The notes under the pieces: generated by a model
The model's input: only the letters and a program-made list of their open reading frames with translations
Told to the model about the DNA's origin: nothing
The model's database searches: none
Source: Anaeramoeba flamelloides
Taxonomy: Eukaryota; Metamonada; Anaeramoebidae
Assembly (NCBI GenBank): GCA_027625915.1
Contig: JANTQA010000023.1
Span: 22,010,001-22,074,000, forward strand
Direction: 5' to 3'
Length of the DNA stretch: 64,000 nucleotides
In this document: positions 1 to 11,594 of the stretch, one piece after another
Layout of the letters: the number at the start of each line of letters is the position of its first letter
Numbering within the stretch: the first letter of the stretch is position 1
Position numbers and translations under genes: made by a program

Positions 1-1502
1 TTTTATTTTTTTTTTTAATCTTTTATTTTTAATAACCCAAAAACCAACAAAAAAAAAATCAATAAGTTTCCCTTCATATTTTGAACTGTCACACAATTTT
101 TTTTAAATCTTGCAATTTTTGTTTAATAATCTCATAATTTGTGATATTGGTACATTGACAATATCATAATATTTCGAAATTGAATTTTAGAAAAAATCAA
201 AGAAAACAATTTAATCATTAGACACATGTTATAGTTTTTTCTCTTCTACTGTAAAATTTTAGTTGAATAAAAAAATAAAAAAAATATTTTCATATATTTA
301 TCAAAACCCACAGGGTGAATAAGAATTTTGATAGCTTTATAATTATATAAATACAAAATTTATTATGAAATAAAAAATTGTTGAAAAATCTTGATTTAAA
401 TTAAAAAAAGAGAGGGGGGTTAAAAACAAATAATAAAAAAAAACAAGTATATTCTAATTTAATGAAAAAAATAATATTAAATATGAAGTTCTCAGTTAAG
501 AAAACATATTTGTAATACAGTTGGTGACAAAAAGATGGGAATTAAATGGTGAATTTTTTTTTTTTTTTTTTTTTTGAAAGGATTTTAACTTCTTAGCAAA
601 TATTTTGAGCTTAACATAACTTTTTGGGCTTCGTTTACATGAAAATATTTTCTATTGGTGGTACTTTTTTTTTGGTTTATGTACATACAATCTTTAGAAA
701 TTTTAAGATCTTGATTTAGACAATTTTCAATTAAAATGGTAAGTTACGTGATATTATTAAAAATTATATTTTATCTATTACATTTGTTGTCCTCTTTCCT
801 ACAAATAAATTCAGTGTTTTCTAAAGCTTCTCGCTTCAAAATCAAAAGAAAATATTTCTATTCGTATCAAATATTCAATATTTAATTTTTTTTTTATAAA
901 TTGATAAATAATAAATTGAATATCAAAAAAAAAAAAAGAAAAGAAAAGAAAAAGAAAAAACCAAACACAAAACACTTCAAGGTTCTTCCTGTATTTTTTG
1001 AAATGGTGATAAAAATAATTCTAATCATTTTGTTACTTTTTTTTTTATTATTAGAATCTAAAAAAAAATAAATTTCGATATAATTTCCCATCTTTGAATT
1101 TGTAGAAACCACTTTTAATAATATTTATAATACAAATTAAATTTTTATATAAGTTTAGAATTTCCAAATGAACAAACTTTTCTTAATAGAATAAAAAATG
1201 AATATGAAAGGAAAATATCATTCTTATTAAAAAGGACAAAAACGAAAAAAACAATAAAAAAAAAAAAAAAAATGTGTCAAGTTAGAGTTTGGATAATAAT
1301 TAGATTTTACTATTAAGAGGACAAATTTGATACAAAATATCTTATTTTTCTAAATTTATACAAAACAAAACCTATGAATATCAAATAATAATAATAATAA
1401 ATATAATAATAACAATTTTTAATTCACCTAAATGTGCCATTTTTCATATATTTTTATAATCATTAATTTTACATTACCTACTCTTTTTTATATTTAATTT
1501 AG
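1..1502. other. Probable intron sequence of the SAPS gene; no exon seen
   Basis: Very AT-rich with several poly-A/T runs (for example a run of about 20 T near 557). I see no coding segment in it on either strand. Because a splice acceptor ends it at 1501-1502 and the exon that follows starts in the middle of a conserved domain, it is most simply the 3' part of a long intron; other introns here reach 1.5 to 1.9 kb. Confidence 0.5.
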
Positions 1503-2066
1503 GATTTATTTTTTAATAACTTATGGAATTCTTTTCTGCATAATTCTGTTTGTAATATGGTTATCTCTATATTAGACGACGAAACTTTAAATTTATTAAT
1601 AAATGAAATTATTGAAAATTCTGAATTAATTCCAAATATTATCAAAGTTTGTTTTAATTATTTGCCTTCAAAAAAAGAAACAAAATATTTAAGAGGAAAT
1701 TATGGACATATTTGTAAAATTGCCAATAAATTAGTTGAAATTGGTGTAAACAATTCAGATTTAAATGAAAAAATGAAAAAATATCAAGATTGGGAAGATT
1801 TTATAAAGAATACTTTAATAAAAATTAATCAAATTGAAAATTGTATACTTGGGGAAAATGTTCAAAAGAACAATGATTCCTCAATCAAAGAAAAAAATTT
1901 CTATGAAAATACAAAAGTTATGAATGATGATAATACAAAGAAAACTGGTGAAGATCAAGATTATGATAATAAAACAAAAAATAAAATGAATGAATCTACA
2001 AATTTATATTTGAATTTCAATACACAAATTAAAAGTCTTGATAATTTGAATTTAACAAATAAATAA
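1503..2066 (+). CDS. PP6 regulatory subunit (SAPS family), C-terminal exon
   Basis: This exon encodes the last 187 residues of a SAPS-domain protein, the regulatory subunit that binds the catalytic subunit of protein phosphatase 6 (Sit4 in yeast) in the cytoplasm. An AG acceptor at 1501-1502 is followed directly by an open frame in phase 0. Three family blocks are visible: a start block with LFFNNLWNSFLHNSV (compare the family pattern FFKY.WNNFLH..V), a middle block GNYGHICKIANKLVE (family G..GHLT.IAN..V), and DWEDFIKNTLIKINQIE (family W..F....L...N). After about residue 110 the chain turns into a low-complexity Asn/Lys/Asp tail, as in other family members. The first in-frame ATG at 1557 lies inside the conserved block, so it is not the real start. 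The N-terminal several hundred residues must lie upstream, outside the window. If no upstream exons exist, this would be a truncated relic; the well kept blocks argue against that. Confidence 0.8.
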   Translation, partial: DLFFNNLWNSFLHNSVCNMVISILDDETLNLLINEIIENSELIPNIIKVCFNYLPSKKETKYLRGNYGHICKIANKLVEIGVNNSDLNEKMKKYQDWEDFIKNTLIKINQIENCILGENVQKNNDSSIKEKNFYENTKVMNDDNTKKTGEDQDYDNKTKNKMNESTNLYLNFNTQIKSLDNLNLTNK

Positions 2067-2459
2067 ATCAATGATAAAAGTTGTAATATAATAAAATATT
2101 ATGTTTTTCAATTACTTGTAATTTAGATAATTATCATTATTAATAATTTCGAATTTTGTAACCGTGAAATTTTATTAATCTTAAATTTATTAAGATATAT
2201 GTGTGTGCGCGTGTGTGTGTGTTGTTTTATTTGGAATATTTTTATTTTTAAATAATTATCAATATTTTAAAATAAATAATAACTATATATTTATTAATGT
2301 TTTAGTGTACTATTATTGACACTTCCCGTCTTTTTTTATTACGACTTTCAATATTTAAAATTTTGGTTTAATTTAAACTCCATTTTACTCAAAGTAGCCC
2401 AGCTAAAAATGAAAAATTCACTTTTTTTTTTTTTAGAATCAACTAAACGCACAATTATT

Positions 2460-2760
2460 TAGGAATAAGAAAAATAATAAACTTCGGATTATAGTCAATA
2501 ATCCTAAACAAAAGCTTGAACCAAACCATAAGTTTTCCAAAAAAAAAAAATATTAAAAAAATTTTTGGCCCCTTTCATTGGAACGACTAGTGCAAAACTT
2601 CTCAATTTCTTTAGGGAATTAAAATTGTTAACAATAAGATTTTTTAATTGTAAATGTATGAATATTAAAAGAAAATACAAAGCTACACTTTGATTAATGT
2701 TAAGTGAAGTTTCAAACATTTTTTTTTTCAAATTGACTTTTTTTAAAAAAAAAAAAAAAG
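2460..2760 (+). repeat. Dispersed repeat family E, copy 1
   Basis: About 300 bp that match 28440-28730 in the same orientation. Shared blocks include a segment with 'aatttctttagggaattaa' here and 'gatttctttggaaaattaa' there, followed by 'aacaataagat'. The short minus-strand reading frames in the two copies align with each other but are interrupted low-complexity readings, so I do not call genes. Confidence 0.6.
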
Positions 2761-2951
2761 TAAGAAAGAAGGAAAAGCAAAATTATAGAAAGAAAAGAAA
2801 AAAAGCTAAAAAAAAAAAAAAAATGTAAAAATTAAAAAAAAAATCAATTAATAATCTGACTGGAACTATTGGTCAAATAATTATTATTTTAAAAAAATAT
2901 TTGTTAAAATAACTGTCAAATTTAAAATGAATAAAAATATTATTTTTTTAA

Positions 2952-3110
2952 AGCTAAATATAAAATATATAATATTATTATTGATGGAAGAAGTGTAAAT
3001 TACACTCTAGATGTACTTTTACTTAAATTTCCTCAAAGGCAATTTGAGCCTCAAATCATAGATTCCACGATTGTTCAAGGAAAAGACAAACCCAATTTTT
3101 TTTTATGTTG
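2952..3110 (+). pseudogene. Decayed coding fragment of an unknown multicopy family
   Basis: A plus-strand frame of about 50 codons reads like protein (block DGRSVNYTLDVLLLKFPQRQ, then a Pro/Asp-rich stretch) although it lacks a start. The motif VNYTL..V.L.L.FP.R is also read on the minus strand near 24.7 kb, and a related L..LKFPQRQ block is read on the minus strand near 38.3 kb. Conservation as peptide rather than as DNA suggests these are broken copies of one protein-coding family, either a mobile element or a gene family. I do not recognise the protein. Confidence 0.35.
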
Positions 3111-3279
3111 AAAAAGCAAAAGCAAAACATTTAAAAGAAAAAAGTAAAAAGAAAATTATTAAAAAGGGTTTATAAGAAGCAATTGGTAAAAAAAATATAA
3201 AAAAATAAAAAAAATGCTATCTTTAATTAAGAACTCCCAAAATCACAGCCACAATACTTTTGGTTGATTTAATTTTAAT

Positions 3280-3627
3280 TTGATAATTGATCATGAATGT
3301 TCACTTGGGGATCCATATTTTAATGGTTATAATATCTTTTTTCTTTTTGATCTGATTTGCTTAAAACCTTTGATCATTATTAGGCTTTGCTTTTTTGTTT
3401 TTATTTTCAAGTTGCTCATACTTTTGTGTTTCAGTGTCAAAGTATTAGCAAGTAACCACTTTATCTTTTTCCTTTGTAATTCTTCTTCCCAATATAAAGA
3501 AGATTCAACAAGTGTAAAAATGGAAAAAAAATCAATCTTTCTTTCAATTTTTGAAATGATTTTTGCGAGGAAAAAACTCAAAAAAAATAAAAATTATTGG
3601 TTTCAAAGATTATTTTATTATCTTTGA
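3280..3627. other. Coding-like stretch, strand unresolved
   Basis: Both strands stay open for 80 to 115 codons. The plus strand begins with a protein-like block (DHECSLGDPYFNGYN) and then becomes hydrophobic; the minus strand (3581 to 3327) is rich in Lys, Glu and Leu. No ATG start with good context, no splice sites that link it to a neighbour, and no recognised domain. Probably another relic next to the fragment at 2952-3110. Confidence 0.2.
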
Positions 3628-3899
3628 ATAATATTTAAGAGTTATTTTAGAATTTTTTTTTAAATTTAATGTTGGTTACTTATCTATTAAAAAAGTTTTT
3701 ATTGATTTAATTCAAAATGTATTAAATGAAATTATTTAACAGATTTTTTTTTTGTTTGTATTTCAAGTAATTTCTATTACTCAAATAACAGTTTTACAAA
3801 ACTTATTCATATTAAAAATTTAATTTTTTTCGAAAGATATAAAGTTCATTTTTATTTTAATTTAAAATTTATTAAAGTTTCTCTAAAAAAAAAAATTAA

Positions 3900-4480
3900 A
3901 ATATTTCCAATATAAAACCAAAAAAGGTAACTTAATATTTTTAATGAAAATTGAGTTCATTCTTGAAAATGCTTAAACTTATATTTTCGTTTTATGTTGG
4001 GAAAGTATTGGTTTTGAAAAAGAAAATTTTTTATTTTGTTATTATTTTTTCATGATTAATTTTTCGTGTTAAATCCCAGTAAATAAAATTAATTGGGGTA
4101 TATGTGATTTAATAAATTTTATTTTACTAGAAGCTTAACAAAAGTCTGACAATGAAATTAAGATATATTAAGGAAAATGATTTATATTCTTAAAGGTTTT
4201 TAAAAAAATTATTTTCTGGTTTTCAAAAAATGAAAAAAAATTCAAAAAAATTCTTACTTACGAAAATTTTTATTAACAAATTCTTTGGTCTTATTCACAA
4301 GAAATCTTATAATAAATCAAGTTATTTTTGAAACAAAAAATTGATTTTAAATTTTGAGGATAAAATTACTTAATTCCCAAATATCTACCATAAAAATTTT
4401 TATTTTGAAAACTCGAATTTTATCTTGTAACAAAAACCCAATTTCTAGGTAATATTTTTCAAGGACTTTAAAACTTTAAT
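3900..4480 (+). repeat. Dispersed repeat family D, 5' part, copy 1
   Basis: Matches 19360-19880 in the same orientation. Shared landmarks in order are 'attcttgaaaatg', 'gttttatgttg..aaagtattg', 'tcttagtaaataaaa' or 'tcccagtaaataaaa', 'aattg.ggtata', and 'gaattttgaggataaaatta'. Strongly diverged, non-coding on the plus strand. Confidence 0.6.
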
Positions 4481-4539
4481 TATTATAATTGCCCTTCTGT
4501 AAGCAATATAAATATTTTTTTTTTATATAGGATAAATAA

Positions 4540-4905
4540 TCATTTACTGGATAACAAAAAGATTAATCACAAAAACGAAAAATATTCTTTATATAAATAT
4601 TCCTTGGTAACCAAGTATTGATATTGTATATTAATGATGGAAATTGATAATAAATAATGATAAAAAATTGTTATAAAGCAAGAAATAAAATGAATTTCAA
4701 TGATTTCTCTTTGGATTAAAAATGGAAAAAAAATTGATTTCTTTAAAAAATAAATTTCTTTTCTGGTTTTTTTTATCGATCAGAATTTTTTACACTTGGC
4801 AATACAAAATTTGTAAGTAGAGAAGTTCATCAATAAAATATTTTAAAAGTTTTTCCAGTAGTAGTCGAATACTGATCCCTTCAAATAATATTATCTTTAC
4901 ATTTG
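4540..4905 (+). repeat. Dispersed repeat family D, 3' part, copy 1
   Basis: Matches 24310-24670 in the same orientation. Shared landmarks are 'tataaatattcct', 'aaaatggaaaaaaaa.ttgat', 'aataaat.ttcttttctg', then 'ttgacacttcacattga' against 'tacacttggcaataca', and 'aaaatttg.aagtag'. On the minus strand both copies share a decayed peptide, listed separately. Confidence 0.6.
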
Positions 4906-5105
4906 ATTTGGTCGGCAAATCCGTTTCATCTTTTCATCAGCATGGGTAATTTCCAAAGGTAAATTATTTGGAGAAAAACTCTTGAATCATTTTTAAAGTC
5001 TCTGTATAAAAATTATTTATATGTACCAGATGGCTCAATATATTCTCGTTCCCCTAAATTTCCATTTAACTCATTTACTTGATGTGTTCAAGCTTTAAAG
5101 ATAGA
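4780..5105 (-). pseudogene. Decayed coding fragment in repeat family D
   Basis: Minus-strand frames read as protein over roughly 100 codons: a block VNELNGNLGEREYIEPSGTY near 5060, a block NNLPLEITHADEKMKRICRP near 4940, and a Leu-rich block ending near 4790. The Leu-rich block is repeated on the minus strand at about 24590-24680 in a related form (shared pattern VKII...GIS...L...L.KY.ID....L.QIL). The frame is broken in a few places. The family is not recognised; it may be the transposase or another gene of an extinct element. Confidence 0.45.
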
Positions 5106-5482
5106 GTTTAAATGTTAAATATTCAAACACTGACAAAAATGTATTACTAACCAGAAAATAATATTTAAATGTAATAGAATACTCAGAAAAGATCATGAAT
5201 ATCTAGTTTTTCAGAATTACTTGAAATTTACATATGTGGGTTTAAAAATGGTTACAAAAAAAAGAGAAAAAAGGATGATTATTATTATTTATAATTATCT
5301 AATGTCTATAAAAAAAACTTTTTATCGCCTAATTAAATCAGAAAAAATATGTGGTTTATGTCAAATACAATTGAAATGATATATCCTCATTAATAAATAT
5401 AATATGAAAAAAAAAATCAAAAAAGCAAAAAAAAAAAAAGAAAATAATATGTGTATGAATAGGTAATCTTGTAATTAACAAA

Positions 5483-8400
5483 TTATTTTTGTTTTAATCC
5501 CATTTTTTTTAATTTTTTCAAGATATGTTTTCCAAATTTGCAATTGCTTACTTCGTCTAAATGTAAATAAATTCTTTTAACTATTAGTTTTTTTTGCTTT
5601 GAATTTGATTGTTCGATGAGTTGTTGAATAACATAATTGCCGAATTTATCTTTCATTAAGGTAATTAAATTTTCATCGTTATTTTGGAGAACAAGGTTAA
5701 TTATTATTGCTTTTTGCTGTTTGTCACTATAAATGATACTTTTTTCAACAATATTTGAAGCAAATTTGTGTATTGACAATTCCATTAATCGGCTATTAAC
5801 AATTTGGAAAACCATTTTTTGTTCATTTTTTGTACCAAATTCTAGCAAATTTTGGACCATATAATTACCATATTGGTCTTTAATTAGTACATCAAGGTTT
5901 GATACAATTTCATTTTTCACATCATCAAAATATTTACCCCTGTAATTTTTAAATAAGGACTGGGCTGTGCAACAGCCGAATGGATGCTTTGAGAGTGGTA
6001 TTAAATGATTGATTAAATTTAATACCATTTTGGATCTGATTTCATCTGGTAAATATTGGAAGCATTTTTGAATAACATGGTTACCATTTTGATCTTTTGC
6101 TAAACTGTAGCTTTGATGTGAAATCTCATCAATAATTTTTTTTTTTGCTCGTAAGGAGCCGTATTGTATTGCTTTTTGAATAACTCTGCATGCATACATA
6201 TCAGTTGACAATTCGTATATTCTCCCTTTTATCTTGTCAATAATCGTTTGAATTTGTTCTGGTAATCCTATTAAATATATATATTTTAAAAAAATGTTTT
6301 ACAAAGTTAAAAAGTAAAAGTAAAATAAAAAATACGTTGGCATTTTAGTATTAATCAAATTGGAGTTATTTTGGTTATGTATTCAATTATTTTGTTTTTA
6401 CACTGCAGAATAAACTTTATATTATTTTTTTTGTTGTTGTTGTGTTTTATTTTATTTTTAATCATTAAATATATATCTATATATATATATAAACCATTTT
6501 CGAGTCAAAAGTTCACAGTTGTAATTGGTTATTCACGTGTGTTTAAAGATTTTGAATCAATATTAGAAGAAAAAATTTATTTTTGAAATTCCAAAATTGA
6601 AACCATTTTTTGAAACATTTTTTTTTACTTTTTTTTCAATTTTTTTTTTACAAAATCACAGTCCCTCTGCAAAATTTTTTTTCAATACTAGATCGAGAGT
6701 TACTTGGTAAAAAGATGTTATTCTAATGCGATTGAAACAGTGAGAATAATTTTCGAGAAATCATATTTATTTCTATTGAAATTTTATTCGATCTTCAATT
6801 GAAGATGTAAAATTAACAATGGTTGTTTTTCTCGATAAGATACCATAAATTTGAGTTTTTCAGTTTTTTTAAGAAAATATATTGATTTATTTGATTTACT
6901 CCATATGGATATCAACTATTCTCAGATTTGTTTTATTCTACTTATATTTCTGATTTGTTCTTCAAAGATCAATTATAAAAAAAAAAATTGATGTATGAAA
7001 AAAAATTGGGAACTTTGACATAAAGAAACTTTATTTATATCTATAAGTATCAATACTTTATTATTTTCTATGAATGAATTTTTTTATTTCTGAATTGGCG
7101 TATTTCTTTTTTAATATAATCATCAGAGAAAAAATAAAACTTTTGAAATAAAACAATCAATTAGTGGACATATAACAATTTGTGACAAATAATTTTTAGA
7201 TAGAATATTTAAAGGTCACGTTTTCATTTGGGTGGTTGGAACAATTTCCAATAAAATGGTTAATTCTAAAATAAAATTTATAAGAAATGAGATTGGCTTT
7301 TAATAATATCTCTCCTAGGATCAATTATTTTTATTATTGAAAAAAACAAATAATAATTGAAAAAGAAAAAAGTTTATAAGAGAAAAGAAAAGAAGAAAAT
7401 AATTGTCAAAATATCATGTCTCTATTTGTAGTATTTTGTTGATAAAATTTTATTTTTTGAAGAAACTACTTATTCCGATCCCAATGTGAGGCGTAATAAA
7501 AAAAATAAAAAAGACCTCAATTAATAAACTGGTAAAAAAATATTAAATGGTCATGCTAACTTCCATAATAACTCAAAGTGTGAATAAAAAGACAAAGAAC
7601 CAAATATGTTTTTCATTTTTTAACGGGTGTTTTATTCGTTGCAAAAACTGTTTTTTTAAAAGATCTCATTTTCAAAAAAAAAACTGAAAAATACTGGGTC
7701 ATATAAAAAAGGAAAAGAAAGGAATAGAAAAAAGAAAAAGAATTACCGATTTCTAAAATTTTTTGAATCACATAATTTCCAAAGACATTTTTCATTAAAA
7801 CAAACAATTTGGATAAAACTTGAATAAAAAATGAACGTTTTTCTTTATCTGAAGCGTTGTCTAATTTTTTTTGAATAAATCTGGATCCTAATTGATCAGT
7901 GCAAAAATCTAAAAGATTATTTGATAGCTGGGATAATTCGATTTTTTGGAATTCCTCTGGATTTTTCAAAAATTGTTCAAGAAGGGGTTCTGGTATGTGT
8001 TCTAATTGGGTGATTTTATTATCTTTTTCTGTTTTATATATGTGTTTTTCTTTTTTATATGTGTGTTTTTCTTTTTTATATATGTGCTTTTCTTTTTTGT
8101 TATTTGTGTATCTATGCTGTGTCGTTTGTTGTCGTTTGTTGTTAACATTTTGAAATTTTGGATAATTCAGGGTGTTTTTTTGAACATTGTTATAATTGAA
8201 TTGTCCATTTTGATTATAATAGTATTCTTTTTTTGGATTATTCTGATTTGGATAGTAATTATCCTCCCTCCCAAAATATTGTGGTTGGTATATACGATTA
8301 TAAGGGTTTGGATACTGATTTTGATAATACTGTGGATAATAGCCATTATAATTATAATTAGTATAAGGGTTTGTTAAATAATAATTGTTATATTGTGGTG

Positions 8401-8800
8401 GTGGAAGTTGCTGATATGGATATTGTGGTGTTGAATTCTTTGCATAATTATTTTGAAAATTTATCTGTCCAGTGCAATTTACATATTCGTTATCTATTTT
8501 TTGGTTTTTGATATTATATATATCATTTTGAAGTTTTTCTTTATTTGTTTGCCCGTTTTCATTATAATTTTTAGAGTTTCTATTGTTTTTGGTCGTTGAA
8601 CCAGAATTCTGTTGCTTATTTGAGAATTTTTTTTTTTTTTTTTTATTTTGTTTTAATTTTGGTGTTTGTTTTTTTGTAATTTTATTCTTAAAGTTCAGTC
8701 CATTTACATTTATGCCAATTCTCTCGTTTGAATCCTCCAGGTGAGTATTCGTTTTGGGTTTCGAGTTGTTGCTATTGTTATTATTATCTATAATTTGCAT
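5483..8800 (-). CDS. PUF (Pumilio-family) mRNA-binding protein, two exons
   Basis: Sequence-specific mRNA-binding regulator that acts on 3' UTRs in the cytoplasm to repress or destabilise messages. Exon 1 is 8800 to 7747 and exon 2 is 6267 to 5483, joined across a 1479-bp GT-AG intron (GTAATT donor); the join restores a Gly codon inside repeat 2 and gives 612 residues. Residues 1 to about 260 are low complexity (Asn, Gln, Tyr, Pro) with a triple HIYKKEK-type repeat. The C-terminal part holds all eight Puf repeats plus the closing 8' repeat. Recognition triplets read from the sequence are R1 S/R/Q, R2 N/Y/Q, R3 C/R/Q, R4 N/H/Q, R5 C/C/Q, R6 N/Y/Q, R7 S/N/E, R8 N/Y/Q, which by the known PUF code predicts binding to UGUAUAUA, the classic Pumilio element. 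Repeat 5 has Cys where Arg is usual at the stacking position. The start is the first ATG in a clean upstream context. The intron carries a copy of repeat family G. Confidence 0.9.
6640..7010 (+). repeat. Dispersed repeat family G, copy 1 (inside PUF intron)
   Basis: Matches the reverse strand of 33960-34500 and, more weakly, 27280-27680. Shared blocks include 'gttacttggtaaaa', 'gttattctaa.g..attgaaac', 'tttctattg.aattttatt' and, further on, 'tttgttcttcaaagatcaat'. Non-coding. Confidence 0.65.
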
Positions 8801-9225
8801 TATAAAAAAGTGGAAATTAATTAATCAAAAAAGGAATCTTAAATAATTAGTAATTTTACGGAAAAATTAACAAATGTAAAATATAAAATATTTTTCAAAT
8901 TAAAGCTTGTTTTTTGTTTTCGTTTTAAATGTTTTCAGTTCTCTGGGATATTTAAAAAAAGTGAAAACCAAAAGTTATAAAAAATCTTGTTTGTATAATT
9001 ACATTTTTTCTTATAAACTATTTCCAAGATACTTTAAGAAAATTTTTTGGATTCAATTTTCTAAAATGACTTTGGTTGAGTTTTTTTTTTAAGAATAATT
9101 CAAGAAAAATGTTTTTGTCTTTTTCTTTTTTTTTTTGTAAAATTTTCCCGTAAGGGTCATCTCGTTACAGATTAAAAATAATTTTCTAAAATGGATTAAA
9201 AAAAATTTGTAATTTTAATGAGTAC

Positions 9226-9842
9226 CTAATAACAATCAAAAACCAACCAACATTTGAAGCGTGATCGATATCCAAAAATGTCAACAACGAAAAACGAGGT
9301 AATTTTTAAAATAAAGCGCCAGAGAGTAATACTCAATTTCCAATTGAAATGGTTATGATTGATCATTTTGAAAACAACTGTGTTGATTTTGAAGTGTCGC
9401 TCTTTGGTGCTTTTTGAGATCCCAAAGATTTTTTTTTTCTTTTTTTTCATTTTTCAAATCAGTTATTATTTTCGAGAGAATGATACAAAATCATCGGTTT
9501 GTCAATATGGGGAGGTTACAAGATAACCTCAAATTATATTAAATCGAATTAAATTGATTGTGTACTTATGAAAAAAACAATTAGTTTTAAATTTAACAAA
9601 TTTTACCCTTTGGAAATTAAAAAAAAAGAAGCAATTAATTTTTTTTTTTAAATTTAGATTTTTTGGAATTGAATACTTTTAAACTTTTTTTTGAATGAAA
9701 TTTTTACGAATGAGATCCTCTCAATTTTTTTTTGTTATTTGAATTTTGTCAATCAAAAGAAGGGCAATTTCAGAAATACCCTTTTTGGTTTCAAGTCAGT
9801 ACTTGAGTATGGAGCAAATTCACGGTAAATGACTAGAGCCTT
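9226..9842 (+). repeat. Dispersed repeat family A, copy 1
   Basis: Shares its start (a block around 'tttttgagat' followed by a T-run and 'gagttatt') and its end (around 'gagtatggagcaaatt..cggtaaatgactagagcctta') with 15985-16875 and 48440-49080, all in the same orientation. On the minus strand all three ends read related peptides (KALVIYREF, KALVMYRAF, KGLV), so the family probably derives from a protein-coding element that is now decayed. Confidence 0.6.
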
Positions 9843-9957
9843 AATATTGAAATTGATAGGTTTTTATTGCAGCCAATATTCAGTTGAATATATTTATCTC
9901 CTTCTCAAAAATATATTTTATTCAAAACATTTGAAATTATATATATATATATATATA

Positions 9958-10471
9958 TAGCCGTTCCAACCCTACCATGAAGTCTATGATAAACAGAAAA
10001 TTCATTTTCTATCTCACACTTTCCTTTTTATGACAGGATTTTATGGTTATGTGATAGCCTATTACAAACCATGAAATTTTATAAAAGAACAAAATTTTCA
10101 ATTAGAGAAAATATTAAAAGTTGATTTTTTGACTCAAAACCTTGTGAATTTTCAATAATTTAGAAAAAATTTCAGGTTTTTGGTGGATCCTTAATTTTTA
10201 AACACCTTAAAATCAAAAGCTAAGACCATTTCAAAGAAATCATTAAATTCTATCCGCGATCTTTGAAAACTTTGTTTTGGGTTTTTGAATTTATTTGATA
10301 AACAACAAGATTTTTTATCAGTCTTTCAAATAACAAATTGTTTTAAAAAACCTCTGTCAAACCATAAAATGTATATGATAGCGTTAACATAAGATTTTTT
10401 TTTGTATTTAACTGAGACAAAAAAGTCAATTTCTATGTCTGTCAAATTTCATGGTAGGTTTGGAACGGCTG
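9958..10471 (+). mobile_element. Tc1/mariner-type MITE, family M3, copy 1
   Basis: Terminal inverted repeats of about 26 bp: left 'agccgttccaaccctaccat', right end the reverse complement of 'agccgttccaaacctaccat'. Both ends are flanked by TA, the target duplication of Tc1/mariner elements, although on the left this lies at the end of an AT microsatellite. 514 bp, no coding capacity. Related shorter elements sit at 54685 and 62433. Confidence 0.75.
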
Positions 10472-10539
10472 TATAGAGAGAGGGGGGGGAGGATAAAATT
10501 CAGAATTTTTCCCACTGTTAAAACGGTTAAAATAGACGC

Positions 10540-11110
10540 TGTAATACTATTTCATTCAATTTGGAAATAATTTTGATTTTCGTAAAATATGAAAATCATT
10601 TTTTCATCTTTTTAGTTTTTTGTTTTCATTTTTTTTTTGAATTAAATAATAGTTTATGCATGGAATCGAAATTTTTTTTTTCAAATGATTGGTATTAGAG
10701 TAAAGTTGAGTTCCTTTCAAAATAGAAGAACTCAAATAAAATTAGTTGATGATATCTAAATTTTTGATCGAGGAATATTCCTAATAGAAGTTAAACAATT
10801 TATCAATGTATTTTTTTGTTAGCCCATCTCCAAAATTTTTAACAGACCGATAATTTATTAGTATTGAGAATTTTTAATTTTTTGTTTTTGTGATTTGTAA
10901 TTTATAAACAATTGTTAACACTCTTCTATTAGTGAATTGTTCTCATTTTGGTATTTCTACTTGAGAATTTATAAAAAAAGATTTTTTTTTCAAAGATTGA
11001 ATTTTGGTGAGTTAAAAATTTTGAATTGGATATACTTAAGTTTGTCCAACAATTAGAGAAGTGCCCTAAAGACACCTGAACTTTAATGAACTTTATGTAG
11101 GTTTATTACT
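10540..11110 (+). repeat. Dispersed repeat family B, copy 1
   Basis: Matches 47240-47720 in the same orientation with clear blocks: 'aatttggaaataattttgat', 'aaatatgaaaatcatttttt', 'agaactcaaataaaattagt', 'atttataaacaattgttaa', 'attgaattttggtg'. The far end (11080-11175) is also similar to 63715-63830. Non-coding. Confidence 0.7.
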
Positions 11111-11175
11111 AGATTCATAAAAAATTTTGATTAGTTATAAAAAGGATTTGTTTTGAATAAAAGAAATTACACAAC
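11080..11175 (+). repeat. Dispersed repeat family J, copy 1
   Basis: Similar to 63715-63830: shared 'actttaatgaac.ttatgt' and 'aaaaaggatttg.tttt'. It may be the far end of family B. Confidence 0.45.
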
Positions 11176-11226
11176 AATTTTCCAAATACTCATATTCCTA
11201 ATTAAAAATCTTTTCTTGGATTTTTT

Positions 11227-11556
11227 TCAATACTGCACATTTTTTTTGATAAGCGGAGGAATAGTTTGGTCAAAAAAATCAATACCCAACCAATGGTTGT
11301 CACAAACCTTGTATTTTTCAAATATTAAATTACTACCTTAAATAAGTGTCAAATAATAATCAACATTTTTCACTTTAATTATTTTACGAATTAAAAGACT
11401 ACGAAAAGAGTTTGTGTGTTCATTCACAAAAAGTTGATGATTTTTGCAAAATCCAAAAAAAAATTTTTTTTACCATTTCAAAAAAATTTTATTCCACTTT
11501 TGGAATCGTTTGTTTGTGTTTTGAAAAGTTTTTGATCAAAAATCATAAAAGGAAAA

Positions 11557-11594
<38 letters not shown>

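Noticed and set aside
8006-8377. Plus-strand hydrophobic frame of 123 codons
   Set aside because: Antisense to the Asn/Tyr-rich N-terminus of the PUF protein; hydrophobicity is the mirror of AAT/TAT codons.
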